Positions 1-9,209 of a stretch of DNA of 64,000 nucleotides are shown here, one piece after another (position 1 is the stretch's first letter; every line of letters begins with the position of its first letter). This stretch comes from Acetobacter orientalis. GTDB lineage: Bacteria; Pseudomonadota; Alphaproteobacteria; Acetobacterales; Acetobacteraceae. The DNA is taken from assembly GCF_000963965.1 (NCBI RefSeq), contig NZ_BAMX01000006.1:168298-232297 (forward strand), written 5' to 3'. The notes under the pieces were generated by a model. It was not told the origin of the DNA and made no database searches. It was given only the letters and a program-made list of their open reading frames with translations. The position numbers and the translations under genes were made by a program.

Positions 1-669
1 CAGAAGCGCACCGCCAATAAACTGGGCTGTAATAGGCTGCTGCGCGTAGCGGCCTTTGGCGTTTACGGTAATGGTGCCACGGCTTCTGCCTTCGGGGGGC
101 GTTGTCTGCACAGCCATGGTCATATCTGCCTGAAGGGGGGCATGCTGTAGGTGCAGGGTGCCAGAGGTTATGCGTAGCTCACCAATTTCTGGCAGGGTTA
201 TTTTAGTGTTTGGTTCAGCGTTTGCGCTTTTGGGGGCCTCTTTGCCATCTTCTGTAAACGTGTAGTTATTCACACCATCTTTGCGGGCCAGAATATCAAG
301 CTGTGGGGTATCAAGCGCAATAAGGGGCAGCCGCAGCGTGTGGTGCCATAGGTAAGACCAGACATCGAGTGAGACACTTAAGCTCTTGGCCTCTGCAAAC
401 GGGGCTTTTTCTTGTGCAAAAGTTTGGGGCTGCTCACTGTGTAGCCCTTCTACACGCACCGTGGTGACCCGGCCTAGCGCAACATGCAGGTGGGTTATGG
501 TCGTTTTACGGTGCAGAAATGCTGTAGCGCGGCTATTAACCAAAGGCACAAACCAGTCCCAAGACCAAAAGACAATAAGCAGCACCAAGGCCAGAGCAAA
601 ACAGGCCAAGCCAGTTAAAACGGGGTGCTTTTTGGCGGGGCTAAGAAGTTGGGGTGTTTGTGTGGTCAT
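1..669 (-). CDS. AsmA-family protein, 3' part beyond left edge
   Basis: An open frame runs on the minus strand from ATG at 669 to the window edge, giving 223 codons without a stop. The protein starts with a short basic stretch, then a hydrophobic membrane anchor at about residues 18-40, then a beta-rich polar region. This is the usual AsmA layout: one N-terminal inner-membrane anchor followed by a long periplasmic part related to lipid-bridge proteins. The last visible residues (FIGGALL) resemble the motif after the first AsmA repeat. The family is linked to outer-membrane lipid homeostasis; a role here is inference. A GGAGGG ribosome site lies 5 nt before the ATG and sits inside a hairpin (separate entry). 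The family call rests on the N-terminal third only. Confidence 0.7.
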   Translation of the reverse strand, partial: MTTQTPQLLSPAKKHPVLTGLACFALALVLLIVFWSWDWFVPLVNSRATAFLHRKTTITHLHVALGRVTTVRVEGLHSEQPQTFAQEKAPFAEAKSLSVSLDVWSYLWHHTLRLPLIALDTPQLDILARKDGVNNYTFTEDGKEAPKSANAEPNTKITLPEIGELRITSGTLHLQHAPLQADMTMAVQTTPPEGRSRGTITVNAKGRYAQQPITAQFIGGALL

Positions 670-670
670 G

Positions 671-709
671 ACAGCCCTCCGATACCATGGAACGTAAAGA
701 GAGGGCTGT
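671..709 (-). promoter_or_regulatory. Hairpin covering the ribosome site of the AsmA gene
   Basis: On the minus strand ACAGCCCTC (709-701) and GAGGGCTGT (679-671) are perfect 9-bp complements with a 21-nt loop. The right arm contains most of the GGAGGG Shine-Dalgarno of the AsmA gene, and the ATG follows 1 nt after the stem. In mRNA this fold would hide the ribosome site. The pairing is seen in the sequence; translational control is inference. Confidence 0.45.
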
Positions 710-729
710 TGAAATGCTGTCTGTATGCC

Positions 730-770
730 ATGACCTGACCGTTTGAAAAATAAGGACTCTATCAGGTCAT
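730..770. repeat. 9-bp inverted repeat between ppc-like and AsmA genes
   Basis: ATGACCTGA at 730-738 and TCAGGTCAT at 762-770 are exact inverted copies 23 nt apart. They lie in the 150-nt gap downstream of the PEPC-like gene and upstream of the AsmA gene. An operator for the AsmA promoter or a weak hairpin are both possible. There is no T-run to support a terminator. Confidence 0.35.
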
Positions 771-819
771 AAAAACGTATGGCGTGGAAAGTTGGTTCCG
801 GTGAAACGGAGGAACTTTC

Positions 820-3621
820 TTAGCCGAAGGCGCCTATTTCATGCATAATGGCAACACTAATCTCGTGCATAAGCTCGTAAAGCTGACGCATCGGAATAAA
901 GATTGTCTGATGCTCGCGGTTATACAGGCTTTCTTCACGCAGGCCTGTGGGTTCATGAAAATCGAGAGTGGAGACGGTCGTTCCTGCAGAGAAAATGGTG
1001 TCCATTTCTTGCAAGACCCCCGGTATGTCTAGGCACAGAATTTGCTGCATCATAACATCGTGGTTAAAGCCGCTGCGGGGCATAAAGTAAGGTATATTGC
1101 AGGCCAGCAACCAAATGCGCTCAATCAGGGCAATACGTATGGCATGCAGCGCGCGCAGCCTGTCTGAGCCATGGGGGGCATCTTCCCATGCTTCGCGCAC
1201 GGCAAGGTGGTCTGCCTGAATACGGCGGAACATGGCGTGCAGGTCTGAGGAGAACCCGAGTTTTTCAAGGTCTTTCATAATAGCAAGAAAGGCCGTGCGC
1301 TGGTGCCGCTGTGGGGCATGCGTTGCGCGGTCTAGCCAGAAATCTGGGTCGAGCAGGTGAATAACGGATTTTAACACCCGGTCATCTGATACGGTGAGCG
1401 CATGGCGTGCGAAGTCGAGCGCTCTGTGAAAGCGCGGGCTTGAGGTATTGAACGTTTCAAACGTTTCGGGGTGGCGCAGTATGGCAGCGCCAAGGCCCTG
1501 TAGCGTGTTAGCGCACCAGCCAAGCTGTTGCAGAATGGCGTTATTAGGTATGGCGCGTAGCTGGCTGGGGTGGCTGATACGGCTACGGTTTGCGCTTTCT
1601 GCACTCTGGCGTGCAGGGGGGCGGGAGCCTGTGCGGTCTATAAGGGCAGGGCCAAAGGCCCCCAGCAAGGCGGCATAGCCGGGGTCTTCAACAAGGCGTG
1701 TCATGCCTTCGGCAATGCTTGAGAAAAAGTCTGATGAAAAATCAGGCTGCTCATATACCGGGTCTGCTTCGGCCTGAAGCGGCGTGAACAGGTACTCGGC
1801 AATGGTTGCCACCGTGGCCCCGGCTAGGTCTGGGGTGCCAAAGAGCAGGTAGCCGTCGCCTCCCTGAAAAGCGGTTTCTTCTCGGCAGACCATGCCGGAG
1901 GCTGCAAATTTGGCGCGGGTATAGTGGGGTGAGAGGTAGCTTAACCGGTCAGAAAGCCTAAAGGGGTGCGCCCCACGGCCAATACTTTCACCATGCGTGT
2001 CAAAAAACACGACGGTAATGTCTTTTAAGCCCCATTGTGCCAACAGGTCATGAATGCGCAGGCGCAGGCGCTCAATAAGGTTAGTGGCGGCAAGCTGGCC
2101 AATATAACGCCCCGAGTCTGAATACCCGAACTGGAAGCAGATACGCCCCATGCGCTGCACATAAGCGCGCCATGCGGGGGAGCGTAGGGCTTCTTCTACA
2201 ATGCGGTCGCCATTTTTCATGGCGTCTTCTGTTTCAAAGAGGGGGGAAATTTCTAGCTTGTCGGCAATGCCAAAATAGTGAGCCGCCCATAGAGCAGACA
2301 GTAACGTGTAACCGCTTTCTGTTTCGGCAATTAGAAACCGGACTGGTGTGTCAGAATCGATATGTTTGAGAATCTGCGCCACTGTCATCATTAAGCGGCC
2401 AGCGGTTGAGGGGTCACCTAACAAAGACCCAAAGTCGACCGGTACGGGTTTTACCTGTTCCAGCGCCTCGTTTACGCGGGCGAGTAGGGCGCGGCGGTGG
2501 GCTGGGTTATCTGGGGTGTCCAGAATGTCCAGCTTTTGGCGTACAAAATTATGCACCTGTGTGGCGTTAAGGCGCACATGGGTGTGCGCTAGTGCCAAGC
2601 CGTGCGCTAAAAAGCCTGCGCGTGCTACAGCAAGCGGCAGTTGTGCCGCTTGGGGGGCAGCGTCAATAAGGGCTTGCAGATCTGTTGCTAGGTCAGACGC
2701 GGCGGTGAGTGCTGTGCCGTGGCTATTCACCAGTTTATCTGCAAACTCGGCTACCGCTTGGGGGCATGGGCTGTCTGGCGTGGCGTCAATTTGGCCACAC
2801 ACGCAGGTAATGGCTTGGTTAAGCCGTGTATGTAGGGCGGTGGCAGCAGGGGCATGCTGGGTAAGGTGGTGTTTAAGGCGCTCTAGTTGAAACAATTTCA
2901 TACGCAGGCGCAGGCGTAGCGTGTCCCACCAGCCAATATCTGTGCGGCCGTCTGTGTCGTAGCCAACCCAGCTTGTGGCAATAATGGGGGTAGGGGCAAG
3001 AGTTTGCCACTCGGTTGGCCATTCTTGCCGGGCGGTGCTGAGCAGCACAGCGTTAAGCTGGTCCATAGCATCACGCGCGCGGGTGATGGCTTGTGTGGCC
3101 AGCGTGAATTCTTCGTTCAGGGTTGGTGGGGCTACCCTGCGGTGGGTTTCAAAAAAAGGTGCTGTTTCGGGCAAAAGCGGTTGAGAAGCGCACTCAGCCA
3201 GTGCGCTGTAAACCGTGTTATCCAGTGCAAAGGTGGGGTGTGCGGTAAAGACCGCAGCAAAGCGCGTGGGGGTAAGGGCCGCATTAAAGGCTTGGGCTGT
3301 ATGCTCAGGCAGGCTGGCAATAAGCTGGGCGGTACTCTCATGCAGCCTTTGCTGGGTGCTTTGGGGTGTTGTGCCACCAACATAGCGGTGCAGGCGGCCT
3401 GCGCGGCGCAGAAACGCGGTATCACGTATGCGCTGTATCTGTTTGGTAATGTCTTGCGTATGCAAAGTGCCGGTTGCAAGGGCATGGGCAACGCTTTGTG
3501 CCGCAGCGGTTACGGGGTTTGAGGTCTCAATACAGACCGCATCTTCTGGGGTGTTAAGGAGCGGTCTAAGGAATGCTTGAAACGCTTCAGGGAAAACCGA
3601 GAGGTCAAAACGAGGAGCCAT
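820..3621 (-). CDS. ppc: Phosphoenolpyruvate carboxylase-like protein (divergent)
   Basis: The 933-residue product has the length and block order of PEP carboxylase, which converts PEP and bicarbonate to oxaloacetate to refill the TCA cycle. Visible blocks are TAHPTF near residue 128 (canonical TAHPTE with the catalytic His), a DTDG block near 225, SPLFET near 460, YSDS near 500, SIGRGAHP near 550 and LRAIP in the C-terminal third. Several canonical positions differ. The glycine loop reads FDTHGESIGRG where the enzyme has FHGRGGSIGRG. The Lys after YSDSA is Arg, and the usual C-terminal NTG is absent (it ends IGAFG). It is therefore a clear family member but catalysis is not assured. ATG at 3621 is chosen; a TTG two codons upstream is possible. 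Neither has a strong ribosome site. Confidence 0.8.
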   Translation of the reverse strand: MAPRFDLSVFPEAFQAFLRPLLNTPEDAVCIETSNPVTAAAQSVAHALATGTLHTQDITKQIQRIRDTAFLRRAGRLHRYVGGTTPQSTQQRLHESTAQLIASLPEHTAQAFNAALTPTRFAAVFTAHPTFALDNTVYSALAECASQPLLPETAPFFETHRRVAPPTLNEEFTLATQAITRARDAMDQLNAVLLSTARQEWPTEWQTLAPTPIIATSWVGYDTDGRTDIGWWDTLRLRLRMKLFQLERLKHHLTQHAPAATALHTRLNQAITCVCGQIDATPDSPCPQAVAEFADKLVNSHGTALTAASDLATDLQALIDAAPQAAQLPLAVARAGFLAHGLALAHTHVRLNATQVHNFVRQKLDILDTPDNPAHRRALLARVNEALEQVKPVPVDFGSLLGDPSTAGRLMMTVAQILKHIDSDTPVRFLIAETESGYTLLSALWAAHYFGIADKLEISPLFETEDAMKNGDRIVEEALRSPAWRAYVQRMGRICFQFGYSDSGRYIGQLAATNLIERLRLRIHDLLAQWGLKDITVVFFDTHGESIGRGAHPFRLSDRLSYLSPHYTRAKFAASGMVCREETAFQGGDGYLLFGTPDLAGATVATIAEYLFTPLQAEADPVYEQPDFSSDFFSSIAEGMTRLVEDPGYAALLGAFGPALIDRTGSRPPARQSAESANRSRISHPSQLRAIPNNAILQQLGWCANTLQGLGAAILRHPETFETFNTSSPRFHRALDFARHALTVSDDRVLKSVIHLLDPDFWLDRATHAPQRHQRTAFLAIMKDLEKLGFSSDLHAMFRRIQADHLAVREAWEDAPHGSDRLRALHAIRIALIERIWLLACNIPYFMPRSGFNHDVMMQQILCLDIPGVLQEMDTIFSAGTTVSTLDFHEPTGLREESLYNREHQTIFIPMRQLYELMHEISVAIMHEIGAFG

Positions 3622-3743
3622 CTGCAATTACACTTATTGTTGTTAGGCAAAGGTTAGAAAGAACAGTTTCATGTCTGGGCCTACTCAGCAACAGGCTTCA
3701 CGCACTCTTGGGGTGAAAGGCTGAGAGTGCTATCGAGTTAAGC

Positions 3744-5042
3744 ATGACATCGTATCCTGAAAGTGACGCAGATAAAGCCGCCCGCCAAACCCTAAAACGC
3801 TACCAGCGCGGGGCAACCGGACTGCTGGTTTTTATGGGTGGGCTTACCGTTGCAGGCTATGCAGCCCCTGCTGCGGGCTGGGTGAAAGATGGCTTTTGGC
3901 TTGAAATGCTGCGTGCGGGTGCGCGTGCAGGTGTGGTTGGCGGGCTGGCAGACTGGTTTGCTGTGGTGGCCCTATTTAGGCACCCTTTAGGCATACCTAT
4001 TCCGCACACTGCGATTCTCCCTGCCCAAAAAGAGCGTTTGGGCCGCGCCTTGGGGCGGTTTGTTTCTGGGCAGGTTTTTACAGAAAAAGAAGTGTCGCGC
4101 GTGTTGGCGCAGGTCGATCTGCCAACTTTCTTGGCGAATATGATGGACGACCCCGCAACGCGCGAGACCATTACCCGCTCTCTTTTGTCGTCCATGCCGC
4201 AAATGCTCGACAGGTTGGAAGATGGGCGGGCCAGCACGGCCATAAGCAAAGCCTTGCCGCGCTTGTTGGGCGGTAACAATTTGGCCCCTATTGTGGCCAA
4301 AGCCCTACGGAGCCTTGTAGATGATGACCGCCACCAAGAAGTGCTGTCTTACTTTTTAAGCCAGATAAAAGATGGTTTGCAGGCCAAAGAAGGGGCCTTG
4401 CGCAGCATGATTGAAGACCGCGTGCGAGAGCAGGGCGGGCGGATTTTAGGCTGGGCGATTGGTGGGTCTATTGCTACCCGGGTTTTGATGGCGGCCAGTA
4501 AAGAGCTGGAGCGCGTTGACCCCCAAAATTCAAGCCTGCGTGAAGGTTTTACCACATGGGTACGCGGCCAGATTGACCGCATTGAAACAGACCCCGAGCG
4601 CGGGGCCGAAATTTCACAGACCGTTATGGGCGTGCTCTCACATGAGAGTGTGACCGTATGGTGGGGGGACATATGGCAGCGTTTCCGGCGCATGGTAGAG
4701 GCCGACGTTGAAGACCCAGATGGCCGCATTGCCTCGGTTATTCAGGAGGCCTTGGCTGGTATGGCGCAACAGGCCCGGCACGATGCCGTTTTGCGGCACA
4801 AGATTATGGAAAGCGTGAACAAAGCGGTCTTTAAGGCGTTACCTTTTGTACGGGAACAAATGGCAGACTTTATTGCCAAGGTCGTTGCCGGGTGGGACGC
4901 CGTGCAAATTGCTGAAAAGCTGGAACTGCGTGTTGGTAAAGACCTCCAGTTTGTCAGGTTTAACGGCACGTTAGTCGGATTCGGGGTGGGGGCATTACTG
5001 TTTGCCATCTTGAGAGGGTTGTTTGGCATTAACGCCCAGTAA
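3744..5042 (+). CDS. DUF445 family membrane protein (YjiN-like)
   Basis: This 432-residue protein has hydrophobic segments near residues 24-45 and at the extreme C-terminus (about 408-428), with a long helical polar middle. The early stretch with GLADWFAVVALFRHP and PHTAILPAQKERLG is typical of DUF445/YjiN proteins, whose biochemical role is not established. It stands alone between the divergent PEPC-like gene (116-nt gap) and the SUF operon. No ribosome site stands out before the ATG at 3744. The family assignment is firm; the function is unknown. Confidence 0.8.
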   Translation: MTSYPESDADKAARQTLKRYQRGATGLLVFMGGLTVAGYAAPAAGWVKDGFWLEMLRAGARAGVVGGLADWFAVVALFRHPLGIPIPHTAILPAQKERLGRALGRFVSGQVFTEKEVSRVLAQVDLPTFLANMMDDPATRETITRSLLSSMPQMLDRLEDGRASTAISKALPRLLGGNNLAPIVAKALRSLVDDDRHQEVLSYFLSQIKDGLQAKEGALRSMIEDRVREQGGRILGWAIGGSIATRVLMAASKELERVDPQNSSLREGFTTWVRGQIDRIETDPERGAEISQTVMGVLSHESVTVWWGDIWQRFRRMVEADVEDPDGRIASVIQEALAGMAQQARHDAVLRHKIMESVNKAVFKALPFVREQMADFIAKVVAGWDAVQIAEKLELRVGKDLQFVRFNGTLVGFGVGALLFAILRGLFGINAQ

Positions 5043-5110
5043 GGGGTGATGGCCCTGAGTTGCAGCACACATCACGTTTGCGCGGTATGCCAGATTGGTG
5101 TGGTTTTGGG

Positions 5111-5162
5111 TTGACGTTTACAGGACTTCGTCCCATGTGTCTCAAACAGGACCTAACAGGTC
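5111..5162 (+). promoter_or_regulatory. Candidate SUF operon promoter and Rrf2 operator
   Basis: TTGACG at 5111-5116 is a good -35 element; the matching -10 near 5134 is weak. Downstream, GACCT-AAC-AGGTC (5150-5162) is a perfect 5-bp inverted repeat ending 22 nt before the regulator's ATG. That is a natural place for self-repression by the Rrf2 regulator encoded next. The repeat is seen; the binding is inference. Confidence 0.35.
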
Positions 5163-5184
5163 TCCAATCAGGTGATGCAGGATA

Positions 5185-5649
5185 ATGCTGAAACTTTCCC
5201 GGCTGGCTGACTACGCGGTCGTTATACTTGTTAATCTTGGCGACCAAGATGGTGTCGTGACTTCTCCGTTTCTGGCATCAGAAACGGGCGTGCCCGAGCC
5301 AACGGTTGCAAAAATTCTCAAAGTGCTTTCGGCCAACAAGTTTGTGCTGTCCCAGCGGGGGGCAAAAGGCGGCTACCGCTTAGCACGCCCCTTGGCTGAA
5401 ATTTCGGTAGCAAGCGTTATTTCTGCTGTTGATGGCCGCATTGCCCTGACCGCCTGTGTTGAAGGTGGGGAGTGTGATGCCGGAGTATCCTGCGGGCTAT
5501 GCGGCAGTTGGGATACGATCAATAAAGCCATCAGAGATACACTTGAAGCCATCTCTCTGGAGACCATGCGGCAGAACAGCACATGTGGCTCTGCCCTGAT
5601 GGCAAAAAACCAGTTTGGTGGTGTTAGCACACGATGTGGAGGGGCTTGA
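5185..5649 (+). CDS. Rrf2-family SUF operon regulator
   Basis: The 154-residue protein has an N-terminal winged helix (KLSRLADYAVVILVNLG, then a recognition helix around VPEPTVAKILKVL) and a wing reading SQRGAKGGYRLARP, as in IscR and other Rrf2 proteins. A cysteine cluster CVEGGECDAGVSCGLC at about residues 92-107 matches the Fe-S ligand region. Members at the head of suf operons sense Fe-S cluster supply and adjust suf transcription. sufB starts 3 nt after its stop, so it is almost certainly co-transcribed. An inverted repeat in its leader is a possible binding site. The C-terminal 30 residues are not recognised. Confidence 0.88.
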   Translation: MLKLSRLADYAVVILVNLGDQDGVVTSPFLASETGVPEPTVAKILKVLSANKFVLSQRGAKGGYRLARPLAEISVASVISAVDGRIALTACVEGGECDAGVSCGLCGSWDTINKAIRDTLEAISLETMRQNSTCGSALMAKNQFGGVSTRCGGA

Positions 5650-5652
5650 TCT

Positions 5653-7143
5653 ATGCCAGCAGTGACAGAAACCCGCGAAGCGGTCGAAAAACTGGGGCAA
5701 TCCTCCTACAAATGGGGGTTTGAGACCGATATTGATATGGATCTCGCCCCTAAAGGCTTGAATGAAGACACCATTCGTCTGATTTCTGCCCGTAAGGAAG
5801 AGCCAGAGTGGCTGCTTGAATGGCGCTTGGCCGCCTACCATGCGTGGCTGCAAATGGAAGAGCCCAAATGGGCCAAGGTGGCGTACCCACCCATCGATTA
5901 TCAAGATGCCCATTATTACGCGGCCCCCAAGAAAAAGCCCGGCCCCAAATCTTTGGACGAAGTCGACCCTGAACTGCTGCGTACCTATGAAAAATTGGGT
6001 ATTCCGTTGCATGAGCAGGCTATGCTGGCTGGCGTAGAAGTGCCAGAGGGTGAAGAAGCCCGTATGCCTGTAGCGGTTGATGCCGTGTTTGACAGTGTGT
6101 CTGTGGTCACAACCTTCCGCAAAACGTTGGAAGAAGCAGGCGTTATTTTTTGTCCTATTTCAGAAGCGGTAAAAGACCACCCAGACTTGGTACGTAAATA
6201 TCTGGGCAGTGTTGTACCCACGGGCGATAATTTTTACGCCGCACTCAATTCTGCGGTGTTTACGGATGGCTCCTTTGTCTATGTGCCCAAAGGGGTGCGT
6301 TGCCCCATGGAGCTTTCAACCTACTTCCGTATTAATGCGCGTAACACAGGGCAGTTTGAACGCACCCTGATTGTGGTGGAAGACGGTGCCTCGGTTTCTT
6401 ACCTTGAAGGCTGCACCGCCCCTATGCGCGATGAAAACCAGCTACACGCGGCTGTGGTTGAGTTGGTGGCTATGGAAGATGCCTCCATCAAATATTCCAC
6501 CGTGCAGAACTGGTACCCCGGCGATGAAAATGGTCGTGGCGGTATTTATAACTTTGTGACCAAGCGTGGCGCATGCCGTGGTGCTCGCTCCAAAATATCT
6601 TGGACACAAGTTGAAACTGGCTCTGCTATTACATGGAAGTATCCGTCCTGCATTTTGCAGGGTGAAGGTTCTGTGGGTGAGTTTTACTCGGTTGCGGTGA
6701 CAAACAACCACCAGCAGGCAGATACCGGCACAAAAATGATTCATATTGGGCGCAATACGCGCTCAACCATCATTGCTAAAACCATTAGTGCCGGTAAGTC
6801 AGACAGTACTTACCGTGGGTTGGTGCGTGTGCTGCCTAAAGCTTCTGGCGCACGTAACTTTACGCAGTGCGATAGCTTGTTGATTGGCGACCAGTGCGGG
6901 GCGCATACCGTGCCCTACATTGAAAACCGGAACATGAAGGCCCGTATTGAACACGAGGCCACGACGTCCAAAATTTCAGAAGACCAACTGTTCTATTGCC
7001 GCCAGCGTGGCCTGTCTGAAGAAGACGCCGTGGGGCTTATTGTGAACGGCTTCTGCCGAGACGTCTTAAAAGAGCTACCCATGGAATTTGCGGTAGAAGC
7101 TCAGAAATTGTTGCAGATTAGCCTTGAAGGCAGCGTAGGGTAA
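5653..7143 (+). CDS. sufB: Fe-S cluster assembly protein SufB
   Basis: SufB, 496 residues, is the scaffold subunit of the cytoplasmic SufBCD complex on which new Fe-S clusters form. Family blocks are clear: [39 protein letters not shown], and the C-terminal [20 protein letters not shown], which carries the conserved scaffold cysteine. Length matches the family. The ATG lies 3 nt after the regulator gene, with GGAGGGG overlapping that gene's end as ribosome site. sufC, sufD and sufS follow directly. Confidence 0.97.
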   Translation: MPAVTETREAVEKLGQSSYKWGFETDIDMDLAPKGLNEDTIRLISARKEEPEWLLEWRLAAYHAWLQMEEPKWAKVAYPPIDYQDAHYYAAPKKKPGPKSLDEVDPELLRTYEKLGIPLHEQAMLAGVEVPEGEEARMPVAVDAVFDSVSVVTTFRKTLEEAGVIFCPISEAVKDHPDLVRKYLGSVVPTGDNFYAALNSAVFTDGSFVYVPKGVRCPMELSTYFRINARNTGQFERTLIVVEDGASVSYLEGCTAPMRDENQLHAAVVELVAMEDASIKYSTVQNWYPGDENGRGGIYNFVTKRGACRGARSKISWTQVETGSAITWKYPSCILQGEGSVGEFYSVAVTNNHQQADTGTKMIHIGRNTRSTIIAKTISAGKSDSTYRGLVRVLPKASGARNFTQCDSLLIGDQCGAHTVPYIENRNMKARIEHEATTSKISEDQLFYCRQRGLSEEDAVGLIVNGFCRDVLKELPMEFAVEAQKLLQISLEGSVG

Positions 7144-7156
7144 GGGAGTGCAAGAC

Positions 7157-7927
7157 ATGACCCAATTTTTGGATATTTCCGGTCTGTGCGCCCGGATTGA
7201 TGCTGACGGGCAGGAAAAAGAAATTCTGCGCGGTGTAGACCTCAGCATTCCACCGGGTGAAGTGCACGCCATTATGGGGCCAAATGGCTGTGGTAAGTCT
7301 ACCCTGTCTTACGTTCTGGCTGGGCGTGAAGACTATGAAGTAACCGCGGGCAGCGTGACCTTTCATGGTAAAGACCTGCTTGAAATGGAGCCAGAAGAGC
7401 GTGCTGCGGCTGGCCTGTTTTTGGCTTTTCAGGCACCTATTGAACTACCCGGCGTTAATAATGCCAACTTCTTGCGTACAGCCGTCAATGCCGTGCGCCG
7501 TGCCCGTGGGCAGGAAGAGCTGGATGCCGTAGCCTTTCTGAAAACCGCGCGTGAGGCCGCCAAGGCGCTTTCTATGGCGCCAGACATGCTGAAACGTAAC
7601 GTCAATGTTGGCTTTTCAGGCGGTGAGAAAAAGCGCAACGAAGTGCTGCAAATGACCCTGCTGCAACCGTCTTTTGCTATTCTGGATGAAACAGATAGTG
7701 GGTTAGACGTTGATGCCCTGCGCATTGTGGCCGAAGGCGTTAACCGTATGCGCTCACCGCAGTTTTCTGCGCTGGTTATTACCCACCATAAGCGCCTGCT
7801 TGATTACCTGAAGCCAGACCGTATTCACGTTATGGCAAAAGGCCGCATTATTCATTCTGGTGGCCCAGAACTGGCCGAGCAGATTGATACCGAAGGGTAC
7901 ACCCGCTTTCTTGCGGAGGCCGCGTGA
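7157..7927 (+). CDS. sufC: Fe-S assembly ATPase SufC
   Basis: SufC, 256 residues, is the ABC-type ATPase of SufBCD. ATP binding by SufC drives the SufB-SufD rearrangement during cluster assembly. Walker A GPNGCGKST, the signature FSGGEKKRNE, Walker B AILDETDSGLD and the switch His in ITHHKRLL are all present. ATG at 7157 is preferred because AGGGAG (7143-7148) stands 8 nt upstream; a GTG at 7148 overlaps that ribosome site. The stop overlaps the sufD GTG by 4 nt. Confidence 0.96.
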   Translation: MTQFLDISGLCARIDADGQEKEILRGVDLSIPPGEVHAIMGPNGCGKSTLSYVLAGREDYEVTAGSVTFHGKDLLEMEPEERAAAGLFLAFQAPIELPGVNNANFLRTAVNAVRRARGQEELDAVAFLKTAREAAKALSMAPDMLKRNVNVGFSGGEKKRNEVLQMTLLQPSFAILDETDSGLDVDALRIVAEGVNRMRSPQFSALVITHHKRLLDYLKPDRIHVMAKGRIIHSGGPELAEQIDTEGYTRFLAEAA

Positions 7928-9207
7928 ACGCTGTGACCAAAGACACTAAAGCCACGTTGCAGCCTTTTCAGCCCCGGCTAGACGCCGTTAAGGGGCTGGA
8001 GCGCACGGCGGCTTTGGGCGCTTTACACCGGGTAGGTCTGCCAGACCGCCGGGTGGAAGAGTGGAAATATACGGGCCTGCGCTTTTTAGCCGAAACCCCG
8101 TTTGCAGGCCCTGTGCGTGCGTATGATGCAACATGGGCGCAGGCAGAGTTACAGCGCCTTGGCGTAACAGCAGGTGTTGGGGCTGCTCTTGCCCGTTTGG
8201 TGTTTGTAAATGGGTATTACGCACCAGACCTGTCTGTGTTGCCTGAAGGAGTGTCTGTTGCGTTTTTTAGCAAAACAGGCAGCTTTGGCCCGTTGGCTTG
8301 CCCAGACAGAGAAGCCCTAACAGCCCTGAACACAGCTTTGGCAGAAGATGGGGCGCAAATTAGCGTGCCAGCCGGAGTAGATGGTGGGCATGTGCTGCTG
8401 GTATCGCTTGGGCAAGCTCAGGCGGGAGCGCCGATTTCTTTCCATCCACGGCACAGCGTGCATGTGGCTGAAGGCGGTAAGCTGCGCTTAACCTGCATAC
8501 AGGGCGGGCAGGGGCGTTACCTGCATAACCCCGTGCTAGAAGTAAGTGTTGCTGCCCGCGCAGAGCTCAACCACCTAACCATTCAGTCTGAGAGTGATGA
8601 GGCCGCCAGTCTGGCTACTCTGTATGCCCAGATTGATGAGCGCGGTGCGTATAATAGCTTTGTGCTGGGTGTTGGGGCAGCTTTGGCCCGGCACGAAGTG
8701 CATGCCCGTTTGAGTGCGGCCCATGCGCAGGTGCATGTAAATGGTGCCCAGCGCCTGCGTGCTAAACAGCATGGCGATATTTCAAGCGTTATTACCCATG
8801 CGGCCCCAGACTGCATTTCGCGCCAGACGGTGCGTAATGTGCTTGATGGGCAGTCGCGCGGGGTGTTTCAGGGTAAAGTTCTGGTTGAGCGCATTGCGCA
8901 AAAAACCGATGGCTACCAAATGAACCAAGCTCTGCTGCTATCTGAGCACGCAGAGATTGACGCCAAGCCAGAGCTGGAAATTTACGCTGATGACGTGAAA
9001 TGCAGCCATGGCGCCACAGTTGGTGCGCTGGACGACGACCAGATGTTTTACCTACGCAGCCGTGGCGTGCCAGAAGCAGAAGCCCGGCAAATTCTGATCC
9101 ATGCGTTTTTGGAAGAAGCACTGGATCTGATAGCCGACGAAACAGCCCACGCTCTGAGCGCACATATTATGGCCACACGTTACCCGCTCAGCGGGGAGGA
9201 GGCATAA
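7924..9207 (+). CDS. sufD: Fe-S cluster assembly protein SufD
   Basis: SufD, 427 residues, is the SufB paralog that completes the SufB-SufC2-SufD scaffold. The N-terminal region carries RRVEEWKYTGLRFLAE. The C-terminal beta-helix domain carries GAYNSFVLGVGAALARHE, GVFQGKVLVERIAQKTDGYQ and the conserved ADDVKCSHGATVG, ending with MFYLRSRGVPEAEARQ. Translation starts at a GTG within the GTGA overlap with sufC, so the two are probably translationally coupled. Confidence 0.96.
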   Translation: MNAVTKDTKATLQPFQPRLDAVKGLERTAALGALHRVGLPDRRVEEWKYTGLRFLAETPFAGPVRAYDATWAQAELQRLGVTAGVGAALARLVFVNGYYAPDLSVLPEGVSVAFFSKTGSFGPLACPDREALTALNTALAEDGAQISVPAGVDGGHVLLVSLGQAQAGAPISFHPRHSVHVAEGGKLRLTCIQGGQGRYLHNPVLEVSVAARAELNHLTIQSESDEAASLATLYAQIDERGAYNSFVLGVGAALARHEVHARLSAAHAQVHVNGAQRLRAKQHGDISSVITHAAPDCISRQTVRNVLDGQSRGVFQGKVLVERIAQKTDGYQMNQALLLSEHAEIDAKPELEIYADDVKCSHGATVGALDDDQMFYLRSRGVPEAEARQILIHAFLEEALDLIADETAHALSAHIMATRYPLSGEEA

Positions 9208-9209
9208 GC

